In this document: in pieces, positions 21,409 through 29,217 of the stretch
Layout: the number at the start of each line of letters is the position of its first letter
How positions within the stretch are numbered: position 1 is the first letter of the stretch
Origin: Myxococcales bacterium
GTDB lineage: Bacteria; Myxococcota_A; Polyangia; Haliangiales; Haliangiaceae
Direction of reading: 5' to 3'
DNA length: 64,000 nt
Assembly: GCA_016707895.1 (NCBI GenBank)
Contig: JADJGV010000003.1
Span: 372,001 to 436,000 of the forward strand
Notes under the pieces: generated by a model
What the model saw: only the letters and a program-made list of their open reading frames with translations
What the model was told of the DNA's origin: nothing
Database searches by the model: none
Made by a program: the position numbers and the translations under genes

Positions 21409-21825
21409 ATGCGCATCACCGCGATGTCGATCAGCCTGGCGATGCTGGCGTGTGACCACACGCCGGCGACGCCCGAAGAAGAGTGCCAGCAGATCTACGA
21501 CCACGTCACCGGCCTGGTGGACCGCGCCGATCGCAGCTGCGCGACGGCGGCCGACTGCACGCGACCCGGCGGCGTCGGCACCTGCAACTGCGCCTTCTTC
21601 CTCGGCGTGCAGTGCTCCGGCGATCCGATGAACCTCGAGGCGTACGGCGCGTTCGTCGAGGCGACCGCCGGCGAGGCCGAACGGTTCCGCACGCTGAACT
21701 GCGCGGTGGGCCCGATGATCTGCGACTGCGGCCCGGGCACCGTCGATTGCGTGGGTGGGCAGTGCACCACGGTCAACGTGCAGTCGTGCTTCCCGCAGTT
21801 CGACGCCGGCGTCGCCGGGCCGTGA
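21409..21825 (+). CDS. Cys-rich lipoprotein, second of a tandem pair
   Basis: A 138-residue paralogue of the protein at 20862. The signal peptide is weak but ends in a plausible lipobox (LAMLAC, Cys at about 15). Shared positions include ADCTRPGGVGTCNCAFF, CSGDPMNLEAYGAFVEA, CDCGPGTVDCVGGQC and VQSCFPQFDAGVAG. The spacing of Cys is the same in both; the first half differs more than the second. Both have their own -10 box 6 nt from the ATG, so they may be expressed separately. The stop codon lies next to the end of the convergent repeat-rich gene. Confidence 0.83.
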   Translation: MRITAMSISLAMLACDHTPATPEEECQQIYDHVTGLVDRADRSCATAADCTRPGGVGTCNCAFFLGVQCSGDPMNLEAYGAFVEATAGEAERFRTLNCAVGPMICDCGPGTVDCVGGQCTTVNVQSCFPQFDAGVAGP

Positions 21826-23193
21826 TCACGGCGGCGCCAGCGTGAGCTCGCCGCTGCGATCGGCGGTGAGCGTGCCGAGCGGCACGACGACCGGCGCGCG
21901 ATCCACGACGATCTGCAGCTCCAGCCGATGCGCGCCGGCCGGCCAGCCAGGCGCGACGCCGTCGCCGGTGCCGAACTGCTCGCGCCCGCACGTCACCGAC
22001 ACCCAGCCCGAGGCCGGCGCGCCGTCGACGAAGAGCCGCGGGTGTTGCGCGCGGGCCCGGCGCAGGCAGGTCGCCTCGACGTGCAGCGCGTCGGCGGCGA
22101 CGGTGACCGCGGCGGCGATCGGCGGGCCGCCGCGGCGCGCCGGCAGCGGGCGTCGCTGGTAGGCGGCGGCCAGCGCGGCCAGCACCGCGCCGTCCTGCTC
22201 GACGGCGAACCGCCGCGCGAGCGCGCGCTGGACCAGGCGGCGCAGCGTGCGGTTGCGCGCCGCCTGGACGCGATCGCCACCCGACCAGCCCCACACCGAG
22301 GCCACCGCCCCGATCGCCGCGGCGCGCACCGCGGCCTCGGGCGCGTCGACGAGCGTCAGCACCGCGGCCACGCCGATCGCGTCGGCGAACAGCGCCCCGG
22401 CGCGCAGCGATCGCAGGGCCTCGACGCGGCGTTCGACCGGCGCGGTCGGATCCTGCGCGACCGCGATCAGCGCGGCCGGCGGCGCGAGCGGCGCGCGCCA
22501 CGTGAAGCCCGAGCGATCGCGCGCCGTGACGTCGAGCGCCCCGGCCAGGTCGCCCGCGGCGGCGAGGCCGGCGGCGAGGCGCGCGGTCACCTCGTCGCGG
22601 TAGAAGCCCATCGACGGCCGGCTGGCGCCGGCGGGCGGCACCAGCGCCAGGGCTGCGGCGCGGCGGCGGGCCGGATCGGTGATCGCCAGCGCGGCGGCGA
22701 CGCCGTCGGCGCGCGCGATCGCGGCGGTGAGCTCGCGATCGAACGTCGCGCGATCGACGCCGACGCCCGCGGCGCGCCATTGATCGGACGGATCGTGGCC
22801 CTGCGGCACCATCGTGAAGCCGCCGGGGTTGTCCCACTGCTCGAAGCGGAACACCTGGCCGCCGTCGACCACGCGTAGGCCCGACGACGTGATGTACCAG
22901 CCGCCGGCGTCGGCGCGGTGCAGGAACACCACGACCTCGGGATCGATCGCGTGGCCCTCGGTCGCGTACAGCCCGTCGTCGAGGACCAGGTCGGTGCCGG
23001 CCGCGATCGGCCCACGGATCGCGCGCGTCACGTGGTAGGTCGACGTCCGATCCGCGGCCGGCGTACGCGTCGCGACGACGATCGCGTCGCTCTCCAGCGC
23101 CAGCCCCGCGAGGTCGTAGTGCGCCATCATCGCGGCGCGCGCGTCGCCGGCGGTCAGCAGGCACAGCAGGGCGACCAGCAGGCTCCAGCGCAT
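21826..23193 (-). CDS. secreted protein with HEAT-like helical repeats, unknown function
   Basis: A 455-residue exported protein with a signal peptide (residues 1-20, ending GDARA). Residues 25-130 look like a beta domain (DLAGLALESDAIVVATRTPA, EVVVFLHRADAGGWYITSSG). Residues about 160-330 are alpha-helical repeats with Ala/Arg/Asp-rich pairs (VERRVEALRSLRAGALFADA, AAVRAAAIGAVASVW) resembling HEAT repeats. The last 90 residues again look beta-rich, with two Cys and an ending of GTLTADRSGELTLAPP. The first part, with a secretion and dehydrogenase-free surface, has no recognised family. It is convergent with the Cys-rich lipoprotein genes and follows the glycosyltransferase genes by about 80 bp, perhaps transcribed separately. 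Confidence 0.72.
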   Translation of the reverse strand: MRWSLLVALLCLLTAGDARAAMMAHYDLAGLALESDAIVVATRTPAADRTSTYHVTRAIRGPIAAGTDLVLDDGLYATEGHAIDPEVVVFLHRADAGGWYITSSGLRVVDGGQVFRFEQWDNPGGFTMVPQGHDPSDQWRAAGVGVDRATFDRELTAAIARADGVAAALAITDPARRRAAALALVPPAGASRPSMGFYRDEVTARLAAGLAAAGDLAGALDVTARDRSGFTWRAPLAPPAALIAVAQDPTAPVERRVEALRSLRAGALFADAIGVAAVLTLVDAPEAAVRAAAIGAVASVWGWSGGDRVQAARNRTLRRLVQRALARRFAVEQDGAVLAALAAAYQRRPLPARRGGPPIAAAVTVAADALHVEATCLRRARAQHPRLFVDGAPASGWVSVTCGREQFGTGDGVAPGWPAGAHRLELQIVVDRAPVVVPLGTLTADRSGELTLAPP

Positions 23194-23214
23194 GCCGTAG
23201 GTGTCATCGAGCGG

Positions 23215-23266
23215 GCCCGCGGTGTCGGGGGACCTCCTCGCTGCGCGCTCGCGTCGAAAAGCGGCG
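23215..23266. repeat. degenerate relative of the 46-bp intergenic repeat
   Basis: This segment begins GCCCGCGGTGTCGGGGGACC and goes on with CTCGCT, GCGCTCGCGT and AAAAG. It shares GCCCGCGGT, CTCGCT and CGCTCTCGCGT-like words in the same order as the unit at 4746-4883. Like that array it lies just downstream of the stop of a leftward gene (stop at 23272). The match is partial and by eye only. Confidence 0.35.
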
Positions 23267-23271
23267 CGATG

Positions 23272-25200
23272 TCAGGGCGTTAAGGGGGTAGAGCCTGTCC
23301 CCTGGTAGACGAACTCGACGCGGTCGATGCCGAGGCAGGGGGAGCCGGCGGGGCAGCGGAAGGCGAAGCGGATGGGGCCGCGCGGCAGGGTGCGGTCGGG
23401 GAGGTCGAAGCGGTAGACGGTGGGGGCGTCGGAGGTGACGGGGACGGTGATGGCGTGGCCGGCGTAGGTGAGCTCGAGGGAGGGCGGCTTGGCGCGGGCG
23501 GTGACGTTGAGGTGGACGTGCTCGCGGGCGAACAGCGGGACCAGGAGCGCGGCGCCGGGCTGCGGGTAGGCGTACTCGACGGCGTCGACCTTGGCGAAGG
23601 TCCAGCGGCCGAGGCAGCTGCGCTGGCAGGCGCCGGGCGACAGGCGCCAGCCGTCCTTGATGACGACGCCGGGCTTGTCCCAGTCGCGGTTGTTGACCCA
23701 CAGGTGCTCGCCGCCGAACGTCAGGTCGTAGCGGGTCAACGGCAGATCGTGCTTCCACGACCACAGCCAGTTGTGCGGCCACGCGAACGGCGAGCCGTGG
23801 TCGCGGGTGAAGCGGCGCAGCTCGCGGGTGAAGCTGTCGAGGTAGAGCTGATCGATGTCGTAGATGTCGTCGGTGAGCGGGAACAGCCGGTAGTCGGAGA
23901 TCTGCCGCGACAGATCGAGGTTCATGCACACGAACGGCGTGAGCGGGATGGCCAGCGCGACGCGACGCACGACGCCGGGGAAGCGCGCGTGCAGCGCGCG
24001 CAGCGCGTCGACCAGGAACGCCGCGCCAACGATGTGCGCGACGGTGACGCCGGCCATGCGCCGCGCGCCGAAGCCCCAGAAGCCCCAGAAGTCCCAGGTC
24101 GAGCCGTTGACCCACACCTGCAGGAAGAACGCGACGGTCAGCCAGCCGGCGAGGTAGCGGCGCTCGGGCCCGCGCGCGAACAACAGCCCGACGATCGAGA
24201 CGTAGGCCAGCGGGGTCCAGCGGAACAGGCCGTGCTTCGACGAGAACAGCACCTCCCACAGGTAGGGCGCGTCCCACTGCATGAAGCCCTTCGACGAGTA
24301 CGGGCCGAACGGGTGGTGGAAGTACGTGTAGAACACCACCGTCTGCGGCGCCGACACGACGACCATCGCGGCCAGCGCGGCGGCGGCGTAGCCGAGCATG
24401 CGCGCGACCGCGCGGCCGTCCTTGCGCCGCGCGCGCCGCACCAGCTCGATCAGCCCCTCGCCCAGCGGCAGCGCGGCGATCGTGACGTCCTGCGCGCGCG
24501 CCAGGATCACGAACCCGAGCAGCGCGCCGAGCGCGGCGTAGCGCCGGACGTCGTGGCGGCCGCGGGTGGCGTCCCAGTAGTCGACCGTCCACGCCACCGC
24601 CAGCGCCGACCACGCGTGGGCGTAGCCGCAGTGGAAGACCGACCAGAAGTACAGGCCGGTGCCGAGCCCGACCAGCGTCACCGCGAACAGCGCCGCGGTC
24701 TCCGACGCGTGGCGCCGGGCCAGGCGGTAGCCGATCAGCAGCGCCAGGAAGCCCGCGAGCAACTCGGAGAAGAAGGTCCACCGCTGGTGGTAGCGGTCGT
24801 AGCCGTGCATCGGCACGTCGTCGCCGAACGCGTTGCGCACCTTGGCCACGCCGTGGGCGATCGCGAACGCCGGCAGCTCGAGCATCGCCGAGCCGACCGG
24901 GTACAGGTAGTTCTTGCCGGTGTCGGTGGGCAGCGTCTTGGTGCCGAGCGGATCGCCCCACTGCGCGAGCTGGTTCGACAGCTCGAGATCGCCGTCGAAG
25001 AACAGCGACATCCGCTCGAGGTGGATGTAGTGGCCGTCGAGCCGCGCGAACACCCGCTGGTAGGTGCCGTTGGGTTGCACCGGCGTCAGCGTGTACGGCT
25101 CGACGTCGAGGAACTTGTGGAACCAGAACGCGAAGATCAGCGTGAACACCACGCGCGGCCACGTGACGTGCCGACGCAGGCGCCCGCGCAGGTCGATCAT
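23272..25200 (-). CDS. multi-pass membrane glycosyltransferase-like protein
   Basis: A 642-residue integral membrane protein. An N-terminal helix (TWPRVVFTLIFAFWFHKFLD) is followed by an outer loop (GTYQRVFARLDGHYIHLERM) and about nine further hydrophobic segments, for example LLAGFLALLIGYRLA, ALFAVTLVGLGTGLYFWSVF and AALAAMVVVSAPQTVVFYTY. The C-terminal 200 residues are a soluble beta-rich domain, presumably extracytoplasmic. The layout matches the GT-C class (PMT/ArnT-like) that use polyprenyl-phosphate sugars. The start overlaps the stop of the GT2 gene upstream by 4 bp (ATGA). A GT2 that makes the lipid-linked sugar and a GT-C that uses it is a known pairing, so the two are likely partners. 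Confidence 0.85.
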   Translation of the reverse strand: MIDLRGRLRRHVTWPRVVFTLIFAFWFHKFLDVEPYTLTPVQPNGTYQRVFARLDGHYIHLERMSLFFDGDLELSNQLAQWGDPLGTKTLPTDTGKNYLYPVGSAMLELPAFAIAHGVAKVRNAFGDDVPMHGYDRYHQRWTFFSELLAGFLALLIGYRLARRHASETAALFAVTLVGLGTGLYFWSVFHCGYAHAWSALAVAWTVDYWDATRGRHDVRRYAALGALLGFVILARAQDVTIAALPLGEGLIELVRRARRKDGRAVARMLGYAAAALAAMVVVSAPQTVVFYTYFHHPFGPYSSKGFMQWDAPYLWEVLFSSKHGLFRWTPLAYVSIVGLLFARGPERRYLAGWLTVAFFLQVWVNGSTWDFWGFWGFGARRMAGVTVAHIVGAAFLVDALRALHARFPGVVRRVALAIPLTPFVCMNLDLSRQISDYRLFPLTDDIYDIDQLYLDSFTRELRRFTRDHGSPFAWPHNWLWSWKHDLPLTRYDLTFGGEHLWVNNRDWDKPGVVIKDGWRLSPGACQRSCLGRWTFAKVDAVEYAYPQPGAALLVPLFAREHVHLNVTARAKPPSLELTYAGHAITVPVTSDAPTVYRFDLPDRTLPRGPIRFAFRCPAGSPCLGIDRVEFVYQGTGSTPLTP

Positions 25201-25913
25201 CGCCGGAAGCGCGGCGCGACGAAGCCGTGGTAGTAGGCGTACGCGGTGGTGCCGAGCAGGCGCGAGCTGTAGCGCAGCACCCGCCGGCTCATGCCGCCGT
25301 GCTCGGGCGGGTACAGCACGGTCACCGGCACCTCGCGGATGCGCGCGCCGGCGGCGGCGGCCTGCACCAGCGACTCGGTGATGTAGTCGTAGTCGAAGGT
25401 CGGGTGCAGCGCCGCGATGACCTTGCGGTTCATGCAGCGGTAGCCGCAGGTGAGGTCGCGCAGCGTGTGGCCCATCAGCGCGCTCACGCCGCGGGCGAAG
25501 CCGGTGAGCGCGGTCTGCTTCCAGCCGGCCATGCCGTCGGGGCGCTCACCCGCGAACCGCGAGCCGATCGCCAGGTCGCAGTCGCCGGCGGCCACCGGCT
25601 CGAGGAGCAGCGGCAGATCGGCCGGCAGCACCTGGCCGTCCGAGTCCATGTGCGCCATCAGCTCGAAGTCGCGGGCGCGGACCCACTCGACGCCGGTGCG
25701 GAACGCCGCGCCGACGCCGCGGTTCCGTGGGTGGCTGACCACCTCGGCGCCGGCGGCCCGCGCCACGTCGGCGGTGGCGTCCTTCGAGCCGTCGTCGATC
25801 ACCAGCACGGTCGGCGCGCCGGTCGACAGGCCGCGCAGCGCGCGCAGCTCCCCGACGAGGTCGCCGATGTGGTCGGCCTCGTTGAGCGCCGGCAAGAGGA
25901 CGCACGCCTTCAC
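25197..25913 (-). CDS. family 2 glycosyltransferase (polyprenyl-phosphate sugar synthase type)
   Basis: A 238-residue GT-A enzyme from GTG 25913. Motifs include VLLPALNEADHIGDLVGEL, VLVIDDGSKDATADVARAAG, RGVGAAFRTGVEW, the metal-binding MDSDGQ, IGSRF and DLTCGYRCMNRKV. The C-terminus is short and lacks the two membrane helices seen in some DPM1 relatives. Similarity is closest to dolichyl/undecaprenyl-phosphate mannosyl- or glucosyltransferases, based on the DDGS, DSDGQ and GSRF motifs. It is translationally coupled (ATGA) to the membrane protein at 23272 and should supply its lipid-linked donor. The sugar cannot be told from the sequence. Confidence 0.9.
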   Translation of the reverse strand: MKACVLLPALNEADHIGDLVGELRALRGLSTGAPTVLVIDDGSKDATADVARAAGAEVVSHPRNRGVGAAFRTGVEWVRARDFELMAHMDSDGQVLPADLPLLLEPVAAGDCDLAIGSRFAGERPDGMAGWKQTALTGFARGVSALMGHTLRDLTCGYRCMNRKVIAALHPTFDYDYITESLVQAAAAGARIREVPVTVLYPPEHGGMSRRVLRYSSRLLGTTAYAYYHGFVAPRFRR

Positions 25914-25963
25914 GCCGCGTGAGATTCCCCGAGGCGGCCCGCGCCGTCAATCGATGCGGCCAC

Positions 25964-25994
25964 TTGCCGGTGGCGCCGTGACCAGTGCTACGAT
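25964..25994 (+). promoter_or_regulatory. promoter of the TPM gene, leaderless
   Basis: TTGCCG (25964-25969), a 19-bp spacer and TACGAT (25989-25994) form a sigma-70-like promoter. Six nt later is the ATG at 26001, which would be the transcription start itself. Confidence 0.55.
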
Positions 25995-26000
25995 CGCGCC

Positions 26001-27182
26001 ATGCTCACGGCGCCGCTCGCCTGCCTCTGGGTGGTGGGGGTGCAGTCGGTCGCGCAGGTCCCGAGCCCGCGGCCCGGCGGCTGGGTCACCGACCAGGCCG
26101 ACGTGCTCGACGCCGCGACCGAGGCCCGGCTCAACGAGCTGGCCGAGGCGCTGCACCGCGATCGCGGCGCCGAGGTGGCGGTGGTCACCATCGACGACTC
26201 GCCCGGCGAGCCCAAGTCGTTCGCGACCGAGCTGTTCAACACCTGGCACATCGGCCGCGCCGGCGTCGACGACGGCGTGCTGGTGCTGATGGTCATGGGC
26301 AAGCGCCGGCTCGAGATCGAGACCGGCGTCGGCGTCGAGGTCGCGCTTCCGGCGGGGTGGCTGGCCGACATGCAAGCGGCGCAGATGGTGCCGGCGTTCA
26401 AGCGCCGGGACATCGGCGGCGGGCTGATCGCCGGGCTGACTGCGATCGACGCCCGGCTGCGCGGGCTGCCCGGCGAGGCCGACGTGCCGACGACGCCCGG
26501 CGAGTACCGCAGCGACGGCACGGTGGCGACCCCGGGCGGACCGGTGGCGCAGCCCGCGGTGCCGAGCGGCGGTGGCGGCGGTGGCGGTGGTGGTGGTGGC
26601 GGCGGCAACGACAGCGACGACGGTGGCAGCGGCGGCGCCGTCGGGTACGGCCTCGGCGCCCTCGGCGCGCTCGGCGTCGGCGGCGCCGGCGTGGTGGCGT
26701 TCCGCCGGCGGCGCCGCCGGTGCGCCGCGTGCAAGGTGCAGATGCTGGCGCTCGACGAGCTGGCCGACGACGCGCACCTGTCGGCGGGCCAGCAGGCCGA
26801 GGAGCGCCTCGGCGCGGTCGACTACGAGGTGCTGATCTGCCCCGGCTGCCAGGCCTCGAAGACGATCGTCCACAACCGCTGGTTCTCGGGCCGCCAGCGC
26901 TGCCCGGGCTGCCAGTTCAAGACCGCGAAGTCGACGTCGCGCACGCTGGTCACCGCCACCTACGATCACGGCGGCTCGGTCGAGATCACGGTGCAGTGCC
27001 CGCACTGCAACCACCGCTCGGTGTCGACCCGCTCGACGCCGCGGCGGACCCGACCGTCGTCGACCAGCTCCGGCTCGCGGTCGCACGGCTCGTCGAGCTC
27101 GCGGTCGTCATCGTCGAGCTCGCGGTCGTCGGGCTTCGGCGGCGGCCGCTCGCGCGGCGGCGGCGCGGGGTCGAGCTGGTGA
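26001..27182 (+). CDS. TPM-domain membrane protein with C-terminal zinc ribbons
   Basis: A 393-residue protein. After a signal sequence (residues 1-20), residues 25-160 form a TPM_phosphatase-like domain (GWVTDQADVLDAATEARLNE, EVAVVTIDDSPGEPKSFATE, VDDGVLVLMVM, LEIETGVGVEVALPAGW), as in YgcG-type proteins. A Gly-rich linker (about 190-215) and a membrane helix (about 215-235) lead to a cytoplasmic part. That part has CAACKVQM, CPGCQASK, CPGCQF and CPHCNHRS, four CxxC motifs suited to two zinc ribbons. A Ser/Gly-rich tail (SRSSGFGGGRSRGGGAGSSW) ends it, as in Psb32 and YgcG relatives. The topology suggests an envelope sensor or repair factor. Its biochemical role is not known. Confidence 0.88.
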   Translation: MLTAPLACLWVVGVQSVAQVPSPRPGGWVTDQADVLDAATEARLNELAEALHRDRGAEVAVVTIDDSPGEPKSFATELFNTWHIGRAGVDDGVLVLMVMGKRRLEIETGVGVEVALPAGWLADMQAAQMVPAFKRRDIGGGLIAGLTAIDARLRGLPGEADVPTTPGEYRSDGTVATPGGPVAQPAVPSGGGGGGGGGGGGGNDSDDGGSGGAVGYGLGALGALGVGGAGVVAFRRRRRRCAACKVQMLALDELADDAHLSAGQQAEERLGAVDYEVLICPGCQASKTIVHNRWFSGRQRCPGCQFKTAKSTSRTLVTATYDHGGSVEITVQCPHCNHRSVSTRSTPRRTRPSSTSSGSRSHGSSSSRSSSSSSRSSGFGGGRSRGGGAGSSW

Positions 27183-27216
27183 CGCTGACGCGCGCGGCGT
27201 GGTAGCTACCCGCCCC

Positions 27217-28143
27217 ATGCATCACGTTCGCTCGCGTTCGATGGCGCCGCGCCTGGCGATGGCGCTGCTGGTGACCGCGGCCGGCGCCACCGCCGGCTGC
27301 AAGAAGAAGGCTGACAAGACCCCGGCGCCAACCGAGGTCAAGGGCTCGGCCGCGGGCACCGCGGGCACCGCGGGCACCGCGGGCACCGCGACCCCGACGA
27401 CGCCGCCGCCGCCGGCGCTCGACGCCGCGGCCGCCGCGGTGATCACCAAGGCGGTCACGCCGGCCGAGGCCGTCGCCGCCGCCGATCGCACCGACGCCGA
27501 CAAGGCCCTCGACGCCGGCCGCAAGCCGGCCGAGTTGCTGGCGGTCCTGCGCGTCGGCGAGGGCATGCGCGCAGCCGAGCTGTTCGCCGGCGGCGGCTAC
27601 ACCGTCGAGCTCCTCGCCCGCGTGGTCGGCCCGACCGGCGTGGTCTACGGGCAGAACACGCCAGACATCCTGGCCAAGTTCGCCGAGAAGCCGTGGAGCG
27701 AGCGGCTGGCCCGGCTGGCGTCGCCGAACATCGTCCGCGTCGACCGCGAGCTGGGGACGCCGCTGCCCGACGACGCGACCAACCTCGACCTCGTGGTGAT
27801 GCACCTCGTCTATCACGACAGCGTGTGGATGGGCGTCAACCGCACGGGCATGAACACGGCGATCTGGAAGGCGCTCAAGCCGGGCGGCGAGTTCGCGGTG
27901 ATCGATCACGCGGCCAAGGACGGCACCGGCGGCGACGCCGCCAAGGACCTGCACCGCATCGAGAAGAAGTTCGTGCAGGCCGAGATCGAGCAAGCGGGCT
28001 TCAAGCTCGATCGCGAGAGCGACCTGTTCGCGCACCCCGAGGACACCCGCGACTGGAGCGCGTCGCCGTCCGCCGCCGGCGACAAGCGCGGCGAGAGCGA
28101 TCGCTTCGTGCTGGTGTTCAAGAAGCCGGTCGACGCGAAGTAG
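27217..28143 (+). CDS. lipoprotein with SAM-methyltransferase-like domain (COG4798-like)
   Basis: A 308-residue protein from ATG 27217; ATG 27241 (MAPRLAM) is an alternative. The signal peptide ends GATAGCKKK, a plausible lipobox. A spacer encoded by four copies of a 9-bp repeat (GCGGGCACC, 27352-27387) follows. The domain (about 90-300) resembles predicted methyltransferases with exported N-termini: RTDADKALDAGRKPAELLAV, AELFAGGGYTVELLARVVG as motif I, VYGQN, DLVVMHLVYHDSVWM and AIWKALKPGGEFAVIDHAAK. SAM is not normally present outside the cytoplasm, so the substrate or a non-catalytic role is unclear. The start lies close to the TPM gene (34 bp apart), so they may be cotranscribed. Confidence 0.85.
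   Translation: MHHVRSRSMAPRLAMALLVTAAGATAGCKKKADKTPAPTEVKGSAAGTAGTAGTAGTATPTTPPPPALDAAAAAVITKAVTPAEAVAAADRTDADKALDAGRKPAELLAVLRVGEGMRAAELFAGGGYTVELLARVVGPTGVVYGQNTPDILAKFAEKPWSERLARLASPNIVRVDRELGTPLPDDATNLDLVVMHLVYHDSVWMGVNRTGMNTAIWKALKPGGEFAVIDHAAKDGTGGDAAKDLHRIEKKFVQAEIEQAGFKLDRESDLFAHPEDTRDWSASPSAAGDKRGESDRFVLVFKKPVDAK
27352..27387 (+). repeat. four-copy 9-bp in-frame repeat
   Basis: GCGGGCACC occurs four times in tandem inside the methyltransferase-like lipoprotein gene. It encodes part of an Ala-Gly-Thr spacer between the lipobox and the folded domain. Confidence 0.85.
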
Positions 28144-28149
28144 CGCGGG

Positions 28150-29217
28150 CTACGCACGCAGGAGGGCGCCGACCTCGGCGCAGACGGCGTCGGTGAGCCG
28201 CGCGCAGGCGGGGCTGAGCCGGGTGATCAGCAAGAAGCCGTGCACCATCGCCGGCTCGTCGCGCGCGATCACCCGCACCCCGGCGGCGCGCAGGCGATCG
28301 CCGTAGGCGATGCCCTCGTCGCGCAGCGGGTCGAAGCCCGCGGTCAGCACGTAGGCCGGCGCGACGCCGGCGAGGTCGGCGGCGTGGTGTGGCGAGCCGG
28401 TCGGCTCGCGCAGCCGGGCCTCGCCGGGATCGGGCCCGAGGTAGTGGCCGCGGTACCAGGCGATCGCGCGCGCGCCGAGGATGAACGCGTCGGCCATGCG
28501 CTTGTGCGACGGGAAGCTGCACGTCAGATCGGTGGCCGGGTACAGGAGCGCCTGCAGCGCCGGCGCCACCGCGTCGCCGCGCGTCGCCTGGGCGACCACC
28601 GCCGACAGGTTGCCGCCGGCGCTGTCGCCGCCGATCGCCAGCCGACGCGGATCGGCGCCCAGCTCGGCCGCGCGCGCCGCGACGTCGCGGAACGCAGCGA
28701 TCGCGTCGTCGGCCGCCGCCGGGTACGGGTGCTCGGGCGCCAGGCGGTAGTCGACGGCGATCACCTGCACGCGGCCGTGCGCGGCCAGCTTGCGGCACAG
28801 GCCGTCGTGGGTGTCGAGGTCGCCGACCACCCAGCCGCCGCCGTGGAAGAACACCAGCGTCGGCGCCGGCGTCGGCAGGTCGCGCGGGCGGTACACCCGG
28901 GCCGGCAGCGGGCCGATCGCGCCGCGCACCCGCGACGGCGCGACCGTGACCGACAGGTCGCGGCCGGGATCGTCGGCGATGATCACCGAGGTGCACATGC
29001 GCCGGCGCGCCTCGACCGGCGTGCGGTGCCACACCTGCGAGTCGCCGGTCTTGCGGTCGAGCGCGGCCAGCACCACCAGATCGGGATCGAGGCCGGCGTC
29101 GAGCTCCTGGCGGTGGCGGGCCAGGAAGTGGCGGCGCACCGCGGTCGATCCCAGCAGCGCCCGCGCCACCGGCTTCATGATCGCCACCTGCGCGCGCTGC
29201 CGGCGGTCGAGCTGCAC
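28150..29217 (-). CDS. hormone-sensitive-lipase-type alpha/beta-hydrolase
   Basis: A 355-residue esterase. The HSL signatures are clear: the oxyanion loop HGGGWVVGDLDTHDGLCR, DYRLAPEHPYPAA, the nucleophile elbow GDSAGGN, and near the C-terminus VLTAGFDPLRDEG (Asp) and MVHGFLL (His). A further in-frame start lies 39 bp downstream (29178, MKPVARALL). An N-terminal cap region (about 1-100) precedes the fold and contains a DDPGRDLSVTVAPSRVRG stretch. Substrates are typically short-chain acyl esters. The gene begins immediately after the stop of the FHA/arrestin-like gene, so it shares that transcript. Confidence 0.92.
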   Translation of the reverse strand: MQLDRRQRAQVAIMKPVARALLGSTAVRRHFLARHRQELDAGLDPDLVVLAALDRKTGDSQVWHRTPVEARRRMCTSVIIADDPGRDLSVTVAPSRVRGAIGPLPARVYRPRDLPTPAPTLVFFHGGGWVVGDLDTHDGLCRKLAAHGRVQVIAVDYRLAPEHPYPAAADDAIAAFRDVAARAAELGADPRRLAIGGDSAGGNLSAVVAQATRGDAVAPALQALLYPATDLTCSFPSHKRMADAFILGARAIAWYRGHYLGPDPGEARLREPTGSPHHAADLAGVAPAYVLTAGFDPLRDEGIAYGDRLRAAGVRVIARDEPAMVHGFLLITRLSPACARLTDAVCAEVGALLRA

